Shown: positions 44,592-53,109 of the stretch, piece after piece
Position numbering within the stretch: position 1 is the stretch's first letter
Layout of the letters: each line of letters opens with the position of its first letter
Assembly (NCBI RefSeq): GCF_000472965.1
Contig: NZ_AXAU01000010.1
Location: 180,069-244,068, forward strand
DNA from: Bradyrhizobium murdochi
GTDB taxonomy: Bacteria > Pseudomonadota > Alphaproteobacteria > Rhizobiales > Xanthobacteraceae
Length of the DNA stretch: 64,000 bases
Reading direction: 5' to 3'
The notes under the pieces: model-generated
Told to the model about the DNA's origin: nothing
Databases searched by the model: none
Seen by the model: the letters and a program-made list of their open reading frames with translations, nothing else
Position numbers and translations under genes: made by a program

Positions 44592-45602
44592 TCATACCGC
44601 ACGCGATGGGCTATGAGTTGGCCCAGCACCTCCAACCAGTTGCGGTCGGGAGCGCGATCGTCTGAATTGTCCTGGAGGGAGGCCGAATTCGCGCTTGAAT
44701 GCCCGATTGAACGCGGCTTCTGAGTCATACCCGACCTCGCACGCCACCTCGACCACCGACTCCGTGGTCGTTTGGAGCATTCTGGCGGCGAGCTGCAATC
44801 GCCAGCGGGCAAGATAGGTCAGTGGCGGCTCGCCAAGAAACCGGGAAAACCTCTCGGCAAGAACCGAGCGCGAAACCGCGGTTTCGGCGGCAAGTTCTTC
44901 CACTGTCCAACGATGATAGGGTTTGCGGTGCAGGAGCGCCAGTGCGCCGCCGACGACCGGATCCCGCGCACCTGCAAGCCAGCCGGTCTGCTCTGCCGGC
45001 AGCGCCTCCATATAGCGGCGGATGGCTTCGATGAAGAGCGCTTCCGCCATCTTGGAGAGAAGGACCGAATGTCCCGGCCGCGCACATCCAGCCTGGCAAA
45101 CGAGATGGCGAACCGAGCTCTCCAGCCATTCGCCGGCCGGATCGCCGCGGAGATTGATCTTGATCATCAGCGGCAGGCCAGCAAGGAAAAGCCGCTCCGC
45201 ATGTCGCTCGCAGCCGAAATAGCCGCAGACAAAGGTGGTCAGTTCGCCGCCGCCACCCAATTGCATTGTCGTGAGATCGCCCGCCAGAAAACTGCCGAGT
45301 GAAGCTCCGCTGTCAACGAAAGTCGATGGCGGGCCGTTCGAAACGGTATGAGCATCGCCGTGGGGAATGATCAGGATATCCCCGGCGGTGACGGCGATAT
45401 TCTCTTCGTCGGCGAAGCATACGACCGCTTTTCCTTGGGTGACCAGGTGATAGCTGATCAGGCGCTCGGTCCCGGGGGCAAGCAAGTGGGCGACGTTCTG
45501 CAGGTGCGGTACACGGAACCCCCAGGGAGCGGTGCACTCCGCACGATAAAAGATGGCGCCGGTCATGCGCACGGACGTCAGCGCCTCCGATAAAGCATCC
45601 AT
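44592..45602 (-). CDS. AraC-family transcriptional regulator with cupin sensor domain
   Basis: A 336-residue regulator. Residues 10-190 form a cupin-type ligand domain (ISYHLVTQGKAVVCFADEEN, then GDILIIPHGDAHTV). Residues 225-325 are the double helix-turn-helix AraC DNA-binding domain (WTVEELAAETAVSRSVLAER; VVEVACEVGYDSEAAFNRAF, then FGLPPGQFRR). It is divergent from the FAD monooxygenase gene with a shared 167-base gap, so that gene is its likely target. Confidence 0.92.
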   Translation of the reverse strand: MDALSEALTSVRMTGAIFYRAECTAPWGFRVPHLQNVAHLLAPGTERLISYHLVTQGKAVVCFADEENIAVTAGDILIIPHGDAHTVSNGPPSTFVDSGASLGSFLAGDLTTMQLGGGGELTTFVCGYFGCERHAERLFLAGLPLMIKINLRGDPAGEWLESSVRHLVCQAGCARPGHSVLLSKMAEALFIEAIRRYMEALPAEQTGWLAGARDPVVGGALALLHRKPYHRWTVEELAAETAVSRSVLAERFSRFLGEPPLTYLARWRLQLAARMLQTTTESVVEVACEVGYDSEAAFNRAFKREFGLPPGQFRRSRSRPQLVGGAGPTHSPSRAV

Positions 45603-45769
45603 TTACTTGCTCCGACGATATGAACGCGGAACGGGCTGCAAAGAAACAAGGACTTCCGGCAAAGTTTGGACTTCGGTTTTCCGCTAAATTGAAGCTATGA
45701 GTGTTCAGGCCGACACGATCAGCCTGGCCCCGTGAGCCCGGCCCCGCAAGCATTTTTTAAGAGGGTTCG

Positions 45770-46998
45770 ATGAGCAAGGCATTTGACGTGATTGTCCTAG
45801 GCGCGCGCTGCGCCGGTTCGCCAACAGCGATGTTGCTGGCGCGCAGGGGTTACCGGGTGCTGGCGGTCGACCGCGCTTCATTCCCGAGCGACACCGTCTC
45901 AACTCATCTCCTGCATCCCCGCGCTGTGAATGCGCTATCGCGATGGGGTTTGCTCGACCGTCTGGTGGCGACCGGATGTCCGCCGATCCATACCTACTCC
46001 TTCGATTTTGGTGCTTTCACAATTGCCGGCACCCCGGGCACGGATAATGATCCTGTTGCCTACTGCCCGCGGCGGACAATCCTCGACAAACTGCTCGTCG
46101 ATGCCGCCGCCGAATCCGGTGCGGAGGTGCGTCAGGGTTTTATCGTCGAGGAAATAATTATCGACGGCGAGCGGGTAGTCGGTATCAAGGGTCGGTCGAA
46201 GCATGGCGGCTCCGTCACGGAATATGCCGACGTTATCGTGGGGGCTGACGGCCGGCACTCCATGCTGAGCGAGGCGGTCCACCCCGAGCAATACCGCGAG
46301 AAGCCGCCCCTGTTGGCAGCTTATTACAGCTATTGGAGCGAGCTGCCCATGGACGGCCGCTTTGAAACCTATATCCGCGACAAGCGCGGATTTGCGGCAG
46401 TGCCGACCCACGACGATCTGACGCTCGTAATTGCCGGATGGCCTTACCCAGAGTTTGCCGACAACAAGAAAGACATCGAGGGCAACTACTTGAAAGCAAT
46501 TGACTTGGCGCCAGACTTTGCCAGGCACTACGCAGCGCAACACGCGAAGCACCCTTCGCCGGCGCGGCGGTGCCGAATTATTTTCGCAAGCCTTACGGCC
46601 CTGGCTGGGCACTCGTAGGGGACGCCGGCTATAACAAAGACTTCATAACAGCACAGGGAATTCTCGACGCTTTCCGAGACGCCGAACTCTGCGCCACGGC
46701 TCTTGACCGATCGCTGTCGGGTCTGCGGCCATTCGAGCTTGCCATGAGTGAGTACCAGCACAATCGCGATGCGCAGGCCGGGGCGATGTACGACTTCACT
46801 TGCGAACTCGCAAGGCTTGAGCCTCCGCCACCCGAGCTGCAGCAGATTCTTGAGGCGGTTTACGGCAACCAGGCAGCCATGGATGGCTTTGCGCGCCTGA
46901 ATGCCGGGACGATATCGCCGACGGAATTTTTTGCGCCGGAAAACGTCGAAGCGATCTTTGCCGCTGCAGTCCGAAAAACTCAATGGATGAGTGCATAG
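45770..46998 (+). pseudogene. FAD-dependent monooxygenase, broken by a single-base deletion
   Basis: The sequence encodes a roughly 409-residue PHBH-type flavoprotein in two frames. Frame one (45770 to about 46522) has the FAD motif VIVLGARCAGSPTAMLLARR and IVGADGRHSMLSEAV. Frame two (about 46528 to 46998) continues LRSATREAPFAGAAVPNYFR and has the second FAD motif ALVGDAGYNKDFITAQGI. The two join if one base is restored between 46523 and 46527 (LAPDFA-E-ALRSATRE). Otherwise the protein ends at 46618 with an unrelated tail. It may be a real pseudogene, a phase-variable state or a sequencing error. The AraC regulator is divergent. Confidence 0.8.
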
Positions 46999-47040
46999 TG
47001 AAGAGCAGCGTCAGCCCGGCAGACTTCCGCCATGCCACGG

Positions 47041-47850
47041 CTAGGCAGCTTCTGATCCCCGCCGGCGACTTGCCGTCTCCCGCTGGATTGTCGCCGGCGC
47101 TGCCAGAGCTTGAAGAAACTCCACGGGCACCGGGAACACGATCGTCGAATTCTTCTCACCCGCAATGTCCTGCAGCGTCGACAGGTAGCGCAATTGCATG
47201 GACTCCGGCCTCCTTGCGAGCATCTCGCCTGCTTCTACCAGTTTCTCGGCGGCCTGCTGCTCTGCTTCGGCGCCTATGATTCTTGCGCGGCGGTACCGCT
47301 CGGCCTCGGCTTGACGCGCAATGGCACGAATCATGCTCTCGTTTATATCGACGTGCTTGATTTCGACATTCGCGACCTTGATGCCCCACGCATCGGTTTG
47401 GCTGTCGAGAATTTCCTGAATGTCGCGATTGAGCTTGTCCCGCTCTGCCAGCATTTCATCCAGCTCGTGCTTGCCAAGCACGGACCTGAGGGTGGTCTGT
47501 GCGAGCTGGCTGGTGGCCGCCATGAAGTTTTCCACCTGGATAACGGATTTGTCCGCATCGACCACGCGGAAGTAGATAACCGCGTTGACCTTTACCGAGA
47601 CGTTGTCGCGAGAAATCACGTCCTGGCTTGGAACGTCGAGCACGAGCGTACGAAGATCTACCCGAACGTATTGCTGGACGATCGGCACCAATATGATGAG
47701 CCCGGGACCTTTCACGCCGGAAAAGCGCCCCAATGTGAAGACTACCGCACGCTCGTATTCTCGCATGATGTGAATCGCCGACAGGAATACCGCAATGATT
47801 ATGGCTCCGATCACGATATACGGGAGGGTGTCTGTTATGAATGCTGGCAT
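47041..47850 (-). CDS. slipin (stomatin/SPFH family) membrane protein
   Basis: A 269-residue SPFH protein. One N-terminal membrane helix (YIVIGAIIIAVFLSAIHIMR) is followed by the SPFH domain (EYERAVVFTLGRFSGVKGPG, then VDLRTLVLDVPSQDVISRDN) and a coiled-coil-forming part (EAERYRRARIIGAEAEQQAA). Slipins scaffold membrane microdomains and are cleaved by their NfeD partners. The ATG at 47850 is preferred over 47865, because GAGGAG lies eight bases before it; 47865 overlaps the nfeD stop. Second gene of the nfeD-slipin operon. Confidence 0.92.
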   Translation of the reverse strand: MPAFITDTLPYIVIGAIIIAVFLSAIHIMREYERAVVFTLGRFSGVKGPGLIILVPIVQQYVRVDLRTLVLDVPSQDVISRDNVSVKVNAVIYFRVVDADKSVIQVENFMAATSQLAQTTLRSVLGKHELDEMLAERDKLNRDIQEILDSQTDAWGIKVANVEIKHVDINESMIRAIARQAEAERYRRARIIGAEAEQQAAEKLVEAGEMLARRPESMQLRYLSTLQDIAGEKNSTIVFPVPVEFLQALAAPATIQRETASRRRGSEAA

Positions 47851-47861
47851 GGTTTCACTCC

Positions 47862-49259
47862 TCATGATTTCGGTGGGACGTCAGGATCTGGCTCGACGAG
47901 CAGCTTCAGGTTTTGACGTTCGAGAACACGCACGCGGTCACCCCGGGTGAACTCGCTTTCCGATTTCGCCGCCCAACGTTCTCCTCCGACCAGGACCTCG
48001 CCTTTGCCGTCGGCCCACCACAGCACCTGCCCCGCGCTGCGGAGCAGAGCCGCTTCGCCCGTGACCACGTCGCGGCGATGCGCCCGCCAGACTGCCGCGA
48101 GTGCAATCACCAGGAATCCCGCGCTGGCAATGGTCGCCGTGGCGACCACCGCCCATGAGAGATGGAAACCCGGCACGTCGCCGCGGAACAGGAACAGCGA
48201 GCCGACGGCGAACGAGATGACGCCGCCAATTCCGAGCACGCCAAACGAGGGCAGAAACGCTTCTCCAATCATCAGCGCAATGCCGAGCAGCAGCAGGCCG
48301 GCACCGGCGTAGCTGATCGGCAGGAGATTCAAGGCATAGAGGCCGACCAGGAGAGCGATTCCGCCGATCACCCCGGGGAAGACAGCGCCTGGACTGATGA
48401 ACTCGAATAGAAGCCCGTAGAGTCCGATCAGCATGAGTATGTATGCGACGTTCGGATTGGTAATCGTGGCCAGAATGCGGTTGCGCCAATTGGCCTCGAT
48501 TGCCGTTGTGTCCAGGCTCCTGGTATGCAGCGCGACCTGTTGATCATTGATCGTTACGGTTCGGCCGTCGGCCTGAGACAACACATCGGATAAATCCTTC
48601 GCAACGATCTCGACGACCCGCTGCGACTGGGCCTCGCTCGCGGTGAGAGTGGCGGCTTCCCGGACGGCTTTCTCCGCCCAGGAAACATTTCGTCCCCGCA
48701 GCTCTGCCAGTCCCCTGATGTAGGCAACCGCATCGTTGATCGCCTTCGCCTCGCCTGCATTGGCCGGCGACGGGGCTCTTTTCTTGTCACCGTCCTTCTT
48801 GTCACCGTCTTTCTTGTCATCATCTTTCTTGTCATCGGTGCGCCATCCGGAGCCACCGCCAAGCTGGACGGGCGTGGCTGCACCGAGATGCGTACTCGGC
48901 GCCATCGCGGCGAGGTGGCTGGCATACACAATGTAGGTGCCGGCGCTGGCGGCTCGCGCACCGCTCGGGGTCACGTAGGAGATCACCGGAATGGGGGACT
49001 TGAGGATCTCTCCTATGATCTCGCGCATTGAGGCGTCGAGACCGCCAGGCGTATTCAGCCTCAGCACGATGAGCTTCGCCTGTCGCCGACGCGCCTCCTC
49101 AAGTCCATCGCGGATATATTCAGAAGTCGCCGGCCCAATCGCTCCATTCACATCCAGCAGAATGGCGACGTTCGCCGGCTCGCTACTTTGTCCAAGTGCT
49201 GCTCCGGAGCCAAGTACGAGCAATGCTACGGTAAAAAGCCTGTAAAGAAAGTGCACCAT
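47862..49259 (-). CDS. nfeD: NfeD-family membrane serine protease
   Basis: A 465-residue long-form NfeD. Signal peptide (FLYRLFTVALLVLGSGAALG), then a ClpP-like serine protease domain at about 27-230 (LRLNTPGGLDASMREII near residue 63; catalytic Ser in ARAASAGTYIVYA near residue 103). About five membrane helices (ILMLIGLYGLLFEFISPGAV and following) and a C-terminal OB-fold NfeD domain complete it. Between residues 140 and 160 lies a charged insert of repeated DDKK/GDKK units encoded by four 15-base tandem repeats. Its probable substrate is the slipin encoded next. Confidence 0.92.
   Translation of the reverse strand: MVHFLYRLFTVALLVLGSGAALGQSSEPANVAILLDVNGAIGPATSEYIRDGLEEARRRQAKLIVLRLNTPGGLDASMREIIGEILKSPIPVISYVTPSGARAASAGTYIVYASHLAAMAPSTHLGAATPVQLGGGSGWRTDDKKDDDKKDGDKKDGDKKRAPSPANAGEAKAINDAVAYIRGLAELRGRNVSWAEKAVREAATLTASEAQSQRVVEIVAKDLSDVLSQADGRTVTINDQQVALHTRSLDTTAIEANWRNRILATITNPNVAYILMLIGLYGLLFEFISPGAVFPGVIGGIALLVGLYALNLLPISYAGAGLLLLGIALMIGEAFLPSFGVLGIGGVISFAVGSLFLFRGDVPGFHLSWAVVATATIASAGFLVIALAAVWRAHRRDVVTGEAALLRSAGQVLWWADGKGEVLVGGERWAAKSESEFTRGDRVRVLERQNLKLLVEPDPDVPPKS
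48781..48840. repeat. four 15-base tandem repeats inside nfeD
   Basis: Units at 48781, 48796, 48811 and 48826, each beginning TTCTTGTCA, encode on the minus strand the lysine/aspartate-rich linker of NfeD. The unit length is a multiple of three, so changes in copy number would keep the frame. Confidence 0.85.
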
Positions 49260-49530
49260 GATAGTCGCTCAAAGGCTTGCGCGACGAAACAGTCAGAATC
49301 AGGTGGCCGCAGGTGAACCTGACTGTTACGGCTGGAGCGCAGGATCCGGTGCCGGGCGGGCGTGACATATCTGAAGCCCTGATGCGCAAAGCGCGCTCCG
49401 CAGGTCATGTGAAACGAACGCACATCCGAAATCCCGGTTCCCCAAACATACGCCTCCGGGACGGATTTCATCCCGATGTGCCGGCAACACCTGAATGAAG
49501 CACGGCGATCACTGCCGTGAAGAGAGCGGC

Positions 49531-52500
49531 TCAATGAAAATCGCGGGACGGCGGCAGGATGCGGACGTCGCGGGGGTGACGGATTTTCTGCGCGGGCGCG
49601 TCAGGGTGATCGCGGCGGTCGTCGTTGAGCGGTTCGACCAGCGCGGGCCCTGCGGGCACCGGAGGCTTGCGGCTTAACGCATCATTGGCGAGGCCGATCA
49701 AATCGTGGGAGCGGTCGAACATCCGCTGCGCCACCAGATGCGTCACCTGCTCCGGGCTGCTCTGGATGTAGCCCTCGACCAGGATCAGGCGGGCGCCCAT
49801 CACTTCTTTGCGGTACTGCTCCATCACCTTGGGCCACACCACGATATTGGCGATGCCGGTCTCGTCCTCCAGCGTCATGAAGACGACGCCCTTGGCGCTG
49901 CCCGGCCGCTGCCGCACCAGTACCACGCCGGCGCAGCGGATACGGCGGCGGTCGTTACTATGGTTGACGTCCTTGCAAGGGACGACACGCTCTTTCGTGA
50001 ACATCTCGCGCAAAAATTCCATCGGGTGGCCCTTCAGCGACAGCCGGACCGTCTGGTAGTCGGCGACCACCTGCTCCGGCAGCGGCATCTCGGGCAGCGG
50101 CTTGGCGTTCTCGTCAGGCTGCTCGCGGGCGATCGCGGCCTGAAACAGCGGCAGCGGCACATCGTCAGGCAGCCGCCGCACCGCCCACAACGCCGCGCGG
50201 CGATCGAGCCCGATCGAGCGGAAGGCATCGGCGTCGGCGAGCAGGATTAGCGCGCGCTTCGGCAGGCCGGTGTCGCGGGCAAATTCCTCCAGCGAGGTAA
50301 AGGGCCGGCGTTGACGGGCGGCGACGATGCGGTCGGCCCAGTCTGCTGTTTCCAGAGCGGCTGGTCCGCGGGCACGCTTCACCTCTCCCGCTTGCGGGGG
50401 AGGTCGGATCGCATCGCAAGATGCGATCCGGGTGGGGGAAGCTCTCTCCATACGGGCAGTGTGACTCGCGGAGACACCCCCACCCCAACCCTCCCCCGCA
50501 AGCGGGAGAGGGAGTACAGTCCCGGTGCGGCTGACCACATCGGATTCTGCCTCTGATATGCCCCGGAACGACGACTGCATTCGCTTCAGCCGCTCCTCGT
50601 CTTCATCGAGCCAGTGAAACCCGTCGATCTGACGGAAGCCGAGCCGTACGGCGCAATACTTCCCACTCCCCTCCTCCAGCGTGTTCTGGGCAAAACTGTA
50701 GGAAACGTCGATCTCGCGGACCTCGACGTCGTTCTTGCGGGCGTCGCCGACGATCTGTGCGGGAGCGTAAAAGCCCATCGGCTGCGAATTGAGCAGGCCG
50801 CAGCAGAACGCATCCGGATGATAGTGCTTCAGCCATGACGAGACATAGACGAGCTGCGCAAAACTTGCGGCGTGGCTTTCCGGAAAGCCGTAAGAGCCAA
50901 AACCCTTGATCTGGTCAAAACAGCTCTTGGCGAATTCCGGGTCGTAGCCGCGCGCGATCATGTTGTTGATCAGCTTGGCCTCGAATTTACCGATGGTGCC
51001 GACGTTACGAAACGTCGCCATCGCGCGGCGCAAGCCGTTGGCTTCTTCGGGCGTGAATTTTGCAGCCTCGATCGCGATCCGCATCGCCTGTTCCTGGAAC
51101 AAGGGCACGCCGAGCGTCTTGTGCAGCACGCGGTACAATTCGTCCGAAGGGCCGTGCTCGGGCGCCGGCGAAGGATAGCTCACCTTTTCCTGGCCGTTTC
51201 GCCGCCGCAAATAGGGATGCACCATGTCGCCCTGGATCGGGCCCGGCCGCACGATCGCCACTTCGATGACGAGGTCGTAGAAGGTGCGCGGTTTCAGGCG
51301 CGGCAGCATGTTCATCTGGGCGCGGCTCTCGACCTGGAACACGCCGAGGGATTCGCCTCGCTGCAGCATTTGATAAACTTCGTCGTCGTCCTGCGACTTG
51401 ATATCGGCCAGCTCGTAACGCCGCCCCTTGTGGTCGGCGATCAGATCAAAGCTCTTGCGGATGCAGGTCAGCATGCCCAGCGCCAGCACGTCGACCTTCA
51501 TCATATGAAGCGCGTCGACGTCGTCCTTGTCCCATTCGATGAAGGTGCGGTCGTCCATCGCGGCGTTGCCGATCGGCACATAGGTGTCGAGCCTATCCTG
51601 CGTCAGCACGTAGCCACCGACATGTTGCGACAGATGGCGGGGGAATTCGATCAGCTCGGAAGCGAGCGCAACCGCGAGTTCGACCATCGCATTCGCAGGA
51701 TCCAGCCCGGCCTGGCGGACCTGCATCTCGTTGAGGCCCTTGCCCCAGCTTCCCCACACGGTGTCAGCGAGGGCTGCGGTAACGTCCTCGGTCAGCCCCA
51801 GCGCCTTGCCGACATCGCGGATGGCGCTGCGCGGGCGGTAGTGGATGACGGTTGCAATGATCGCGGCGCGGTGACGGCCGTAGCGGCGATAGACATATTG
51901 CATCACCTCCTCGCGCCGCGAATGCTCGAAATCGACGTCGATGTCGGGCGGCTCCAGCCGCTCCTTGGAAATGAAACGCTCGAACAACAGGTCGACCTTG
52001 GTCGGATCGACCGAGGTGATGCCGAGCACGTAGCAGACCGCAGAGTTGGCCGCCGATCCCCGGCCCTGGCACAGGATGTTCTGGCTGCGCGCGTAGCGGA
52101 CGATGTCGTGCACGGTGAGAAAATAATGCGCGTATTTCAGCTCGGCGATCAGATCGAGCTCTTTGCGCAAGGTGGCGCGCAGCTTGTCGTCGATTACGCC
52201 ACCGAAATATTTGTCGACACCGGCCCAGGTCAGGTCTTCCAGGTGCTGTTGCGCGGTCTTGCCCGGCGGCACCGGTTCGTCCGGATATTGGTATTTGAGC
52301 TGGTCGAGCGAGAAGTTGATGCGATCGGCAAAGCGCATGGTTTCCGCAATCGCCTCGGGCAGATCGCGAAACAACCGCGCCATTTCATGGACAGGCTTGA
52401 GATAGCGTTCGGCATTGGCCTCGAGCCGCCTGCCGATCGCATCAATCGTGGTCTTTTCCCGGATACAGGTCAGCACATCCTGCAGCGGTCGGCGGGCGGG

Positions 52501-53109
52501 ATGGTGGTACAGCACCTCATTGGTCGCCAGCAGCGGCACTTTGGCCGCGAGCGCCAAGCGATGCAGCCGCGCCAGCCGGCGCCTGTCGTCACCACGGTAA
52601 AGCAGGCTTGCGGCGAGCCACACGCCATCGGCATCAGAGTTCTTCAGGCCCTCCAGCGTTGCCTGCGCGCTCGCCACGTCAAAACGATGTGGCAGCGCCA
52701 GCACCAGAAGCTGGCCCTCGGCGAAATCGAGGAGGTCGTCGAATTTCAGGTGGCATTCGCCCTTTTCGATCCGCGTGATGTCGTCGCCGCGCTTGCCGCG
52801 GGTAAGTAACTGGCAGAGCCGGCCGTAAGCCGCGCGGTCGCGCGGATAGGCCAGAATGTCCGGCGTGCCGTCGATGAAGACGAGCCTCGCGCCGATCAGA
52901 AGCCTTGGCTTATGCGTGACGGCAGGGTTGTCGAGCTCGCTCCAGGCGCGCACCACGCCGGCCAGCGTGTTGTGGTCGGCGATGCCGATCACGGGAATAC
53001 CAAGCTCGCTCGCCTGATGCACATAGGCGCGCGGGTCCGAACCGCCGCGCAGGAACGAGAAATTGGTGGTGATGCCGATTTCGGCATAGTCGGAAACAGG
53101 GTTTTTCAT
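49531..53109 (-). CDS. dnaE2: error-prone DNA polymerase III alpha subunit (DnaE2/ImuC), with a repeat-derived insert
   Basis: Polymerase of the SOS mutasome, copying across damaged DNA with ImuA and ImuB. 1192 residues: N-terminal PHP domain (VIGIADHNTLAGVVRAW near residue 42), palm domain with PDIDVDFEHSRREEVMQYVY near residue 385, HhH region and OB-fold at the C-terminus. Residues about 863-909 (LPLPLAGEGWGGG ... RPPPQAGEVK) are encoded by the palindromic repeat at 50383-50510 and do not belong to the family; this helps explain a length of about 100 above normal. The ATG at 53109 overlaps the imuB stop (ATGA). SOS-controlled through the LexA box before imuA. Confidence 0.95.
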   Translation of the reverse strand: MKNPVSDYAEIGITTNFSFLRGGSDPRAYVHQASELGIPVIGIADHNTLAGVVRAWSELDNPAVTHKPRLLIGARLVFIDGTPDILAYPRDRAAYGRLCQLLTRGKRGDDITRIEKGECHLKFDDLLDFAEGQLLVLALPHRFDVASAQATLEGLKNSDADGVWLAASLLYRGDDRRRLARLHRLALAAKVPLLATNEVLYHHPARRPLQDVLTCIREKTTIDAIGRRLEANAERYLKPVHEMARLFRDLPEAIAETMRFADRINFSLDQLKYQYPDEPVPPGKTAQQHLEDLTWAGVDKYFGGVIDDKLRATLRKELDLIAELKYAHYFLTVHDIVRYARSQNILCQGRGSAANSAVCYVLGITSVDPTKVDLLFERFISKERLEPPDIDVDFEHSRREEVMQYVYRRYGRHRAAIIATVIHYRPRSAIRDVGKALGLTEDVTAALADTVWGSWGKGLNEMQVRQAGLDPANAMVELAVALASELIEFPRHLSQHVGGYVLTQDRLDTYVPIGNAAMDDRTFIEWDKDDVDALHMMKVDVLALGMLTCIRKSFDLIADHKGRRYELADIKSQDDDEVYQMLQRGESLGVFQVESRAQMNMLPRLKPRTFYDLVIEVAIVRPGPIQGDMVHPYLRRRNGQEKVSYPSPAPEHGPSDELYRVLHKTLGVPLFQEQAMRIAIEAAKFTPEEANGLRRAMATFRNVGTIGKFEAKLINNMIARGYDPEFAKSCFDQIKGFGSYGFPESHAASFAQLVYVSSWLKHYHPDAFCCGLLNSQPMGFYAPAQIVGDARKNDVEVREIDVSYSFAQNTLEEGSGKYCAVRLGFRQIDGFHWLDEDEERLKRMQSSFRGISEAESDVVSRTGTVLPLPLAGEGWGGGVSASHTARMERASPTRIASCDAIRPPPQAGEVKRARGPAALETADWADRIVAARQRRPFTSLEEFARDTGLPKRALILLADADAFRSIGLDRRAALWAVRRLPDDVPLPLFQAAIAREQPDENAKPLPEMPLPEQVVADYQTVRLSLKGHPMEFLREMFTKERVVPCKDVNHSNDRRRIRCAGVVLVRQRPGSAKGVVFMTLEDETGIANIVVWPKVMEQYRKEVMGARLILVEGYIQSSPEQVTHLVAQRMFDRSHDLIGLANDALSRKPPVPAGPALVEPLNDDRRDHPDAPAQKIRHPRDVRILPPSRDFH
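50383..50510. repeat. palindromic repeat inserted in-frame in dnaE2
   Basis: A perfect 21-base inverted repeat (50383-50403 with 50490-50510; arms CTCTCCCGCTTGCGGGGGAG-type) flanks a second perfect hairpin GGATCGCATC-gcaa-GATGCGATCC (50406-50429) and the segment TCTCTCCATACGGGCAGTGT, shared at 18 of 20 positions with the intergenic repeat at 23042-23220. The dnaE2 frame is open through it. Confidence 0.92.

Noticed and set aside
48781..48840. Tandem repeats as a CRISPR-like array
   Set aside because: Units are 15 bases without spacers and are coding within nfeD; no cas gene is present.
50872..52809. Long plus-strand open frame of 645 codons
   Set aside because: It lies wholly antisense to dnaE2, has no family resemblance and an Arg/His/Gln-rich composition typical of shadows of GC-rich genes.
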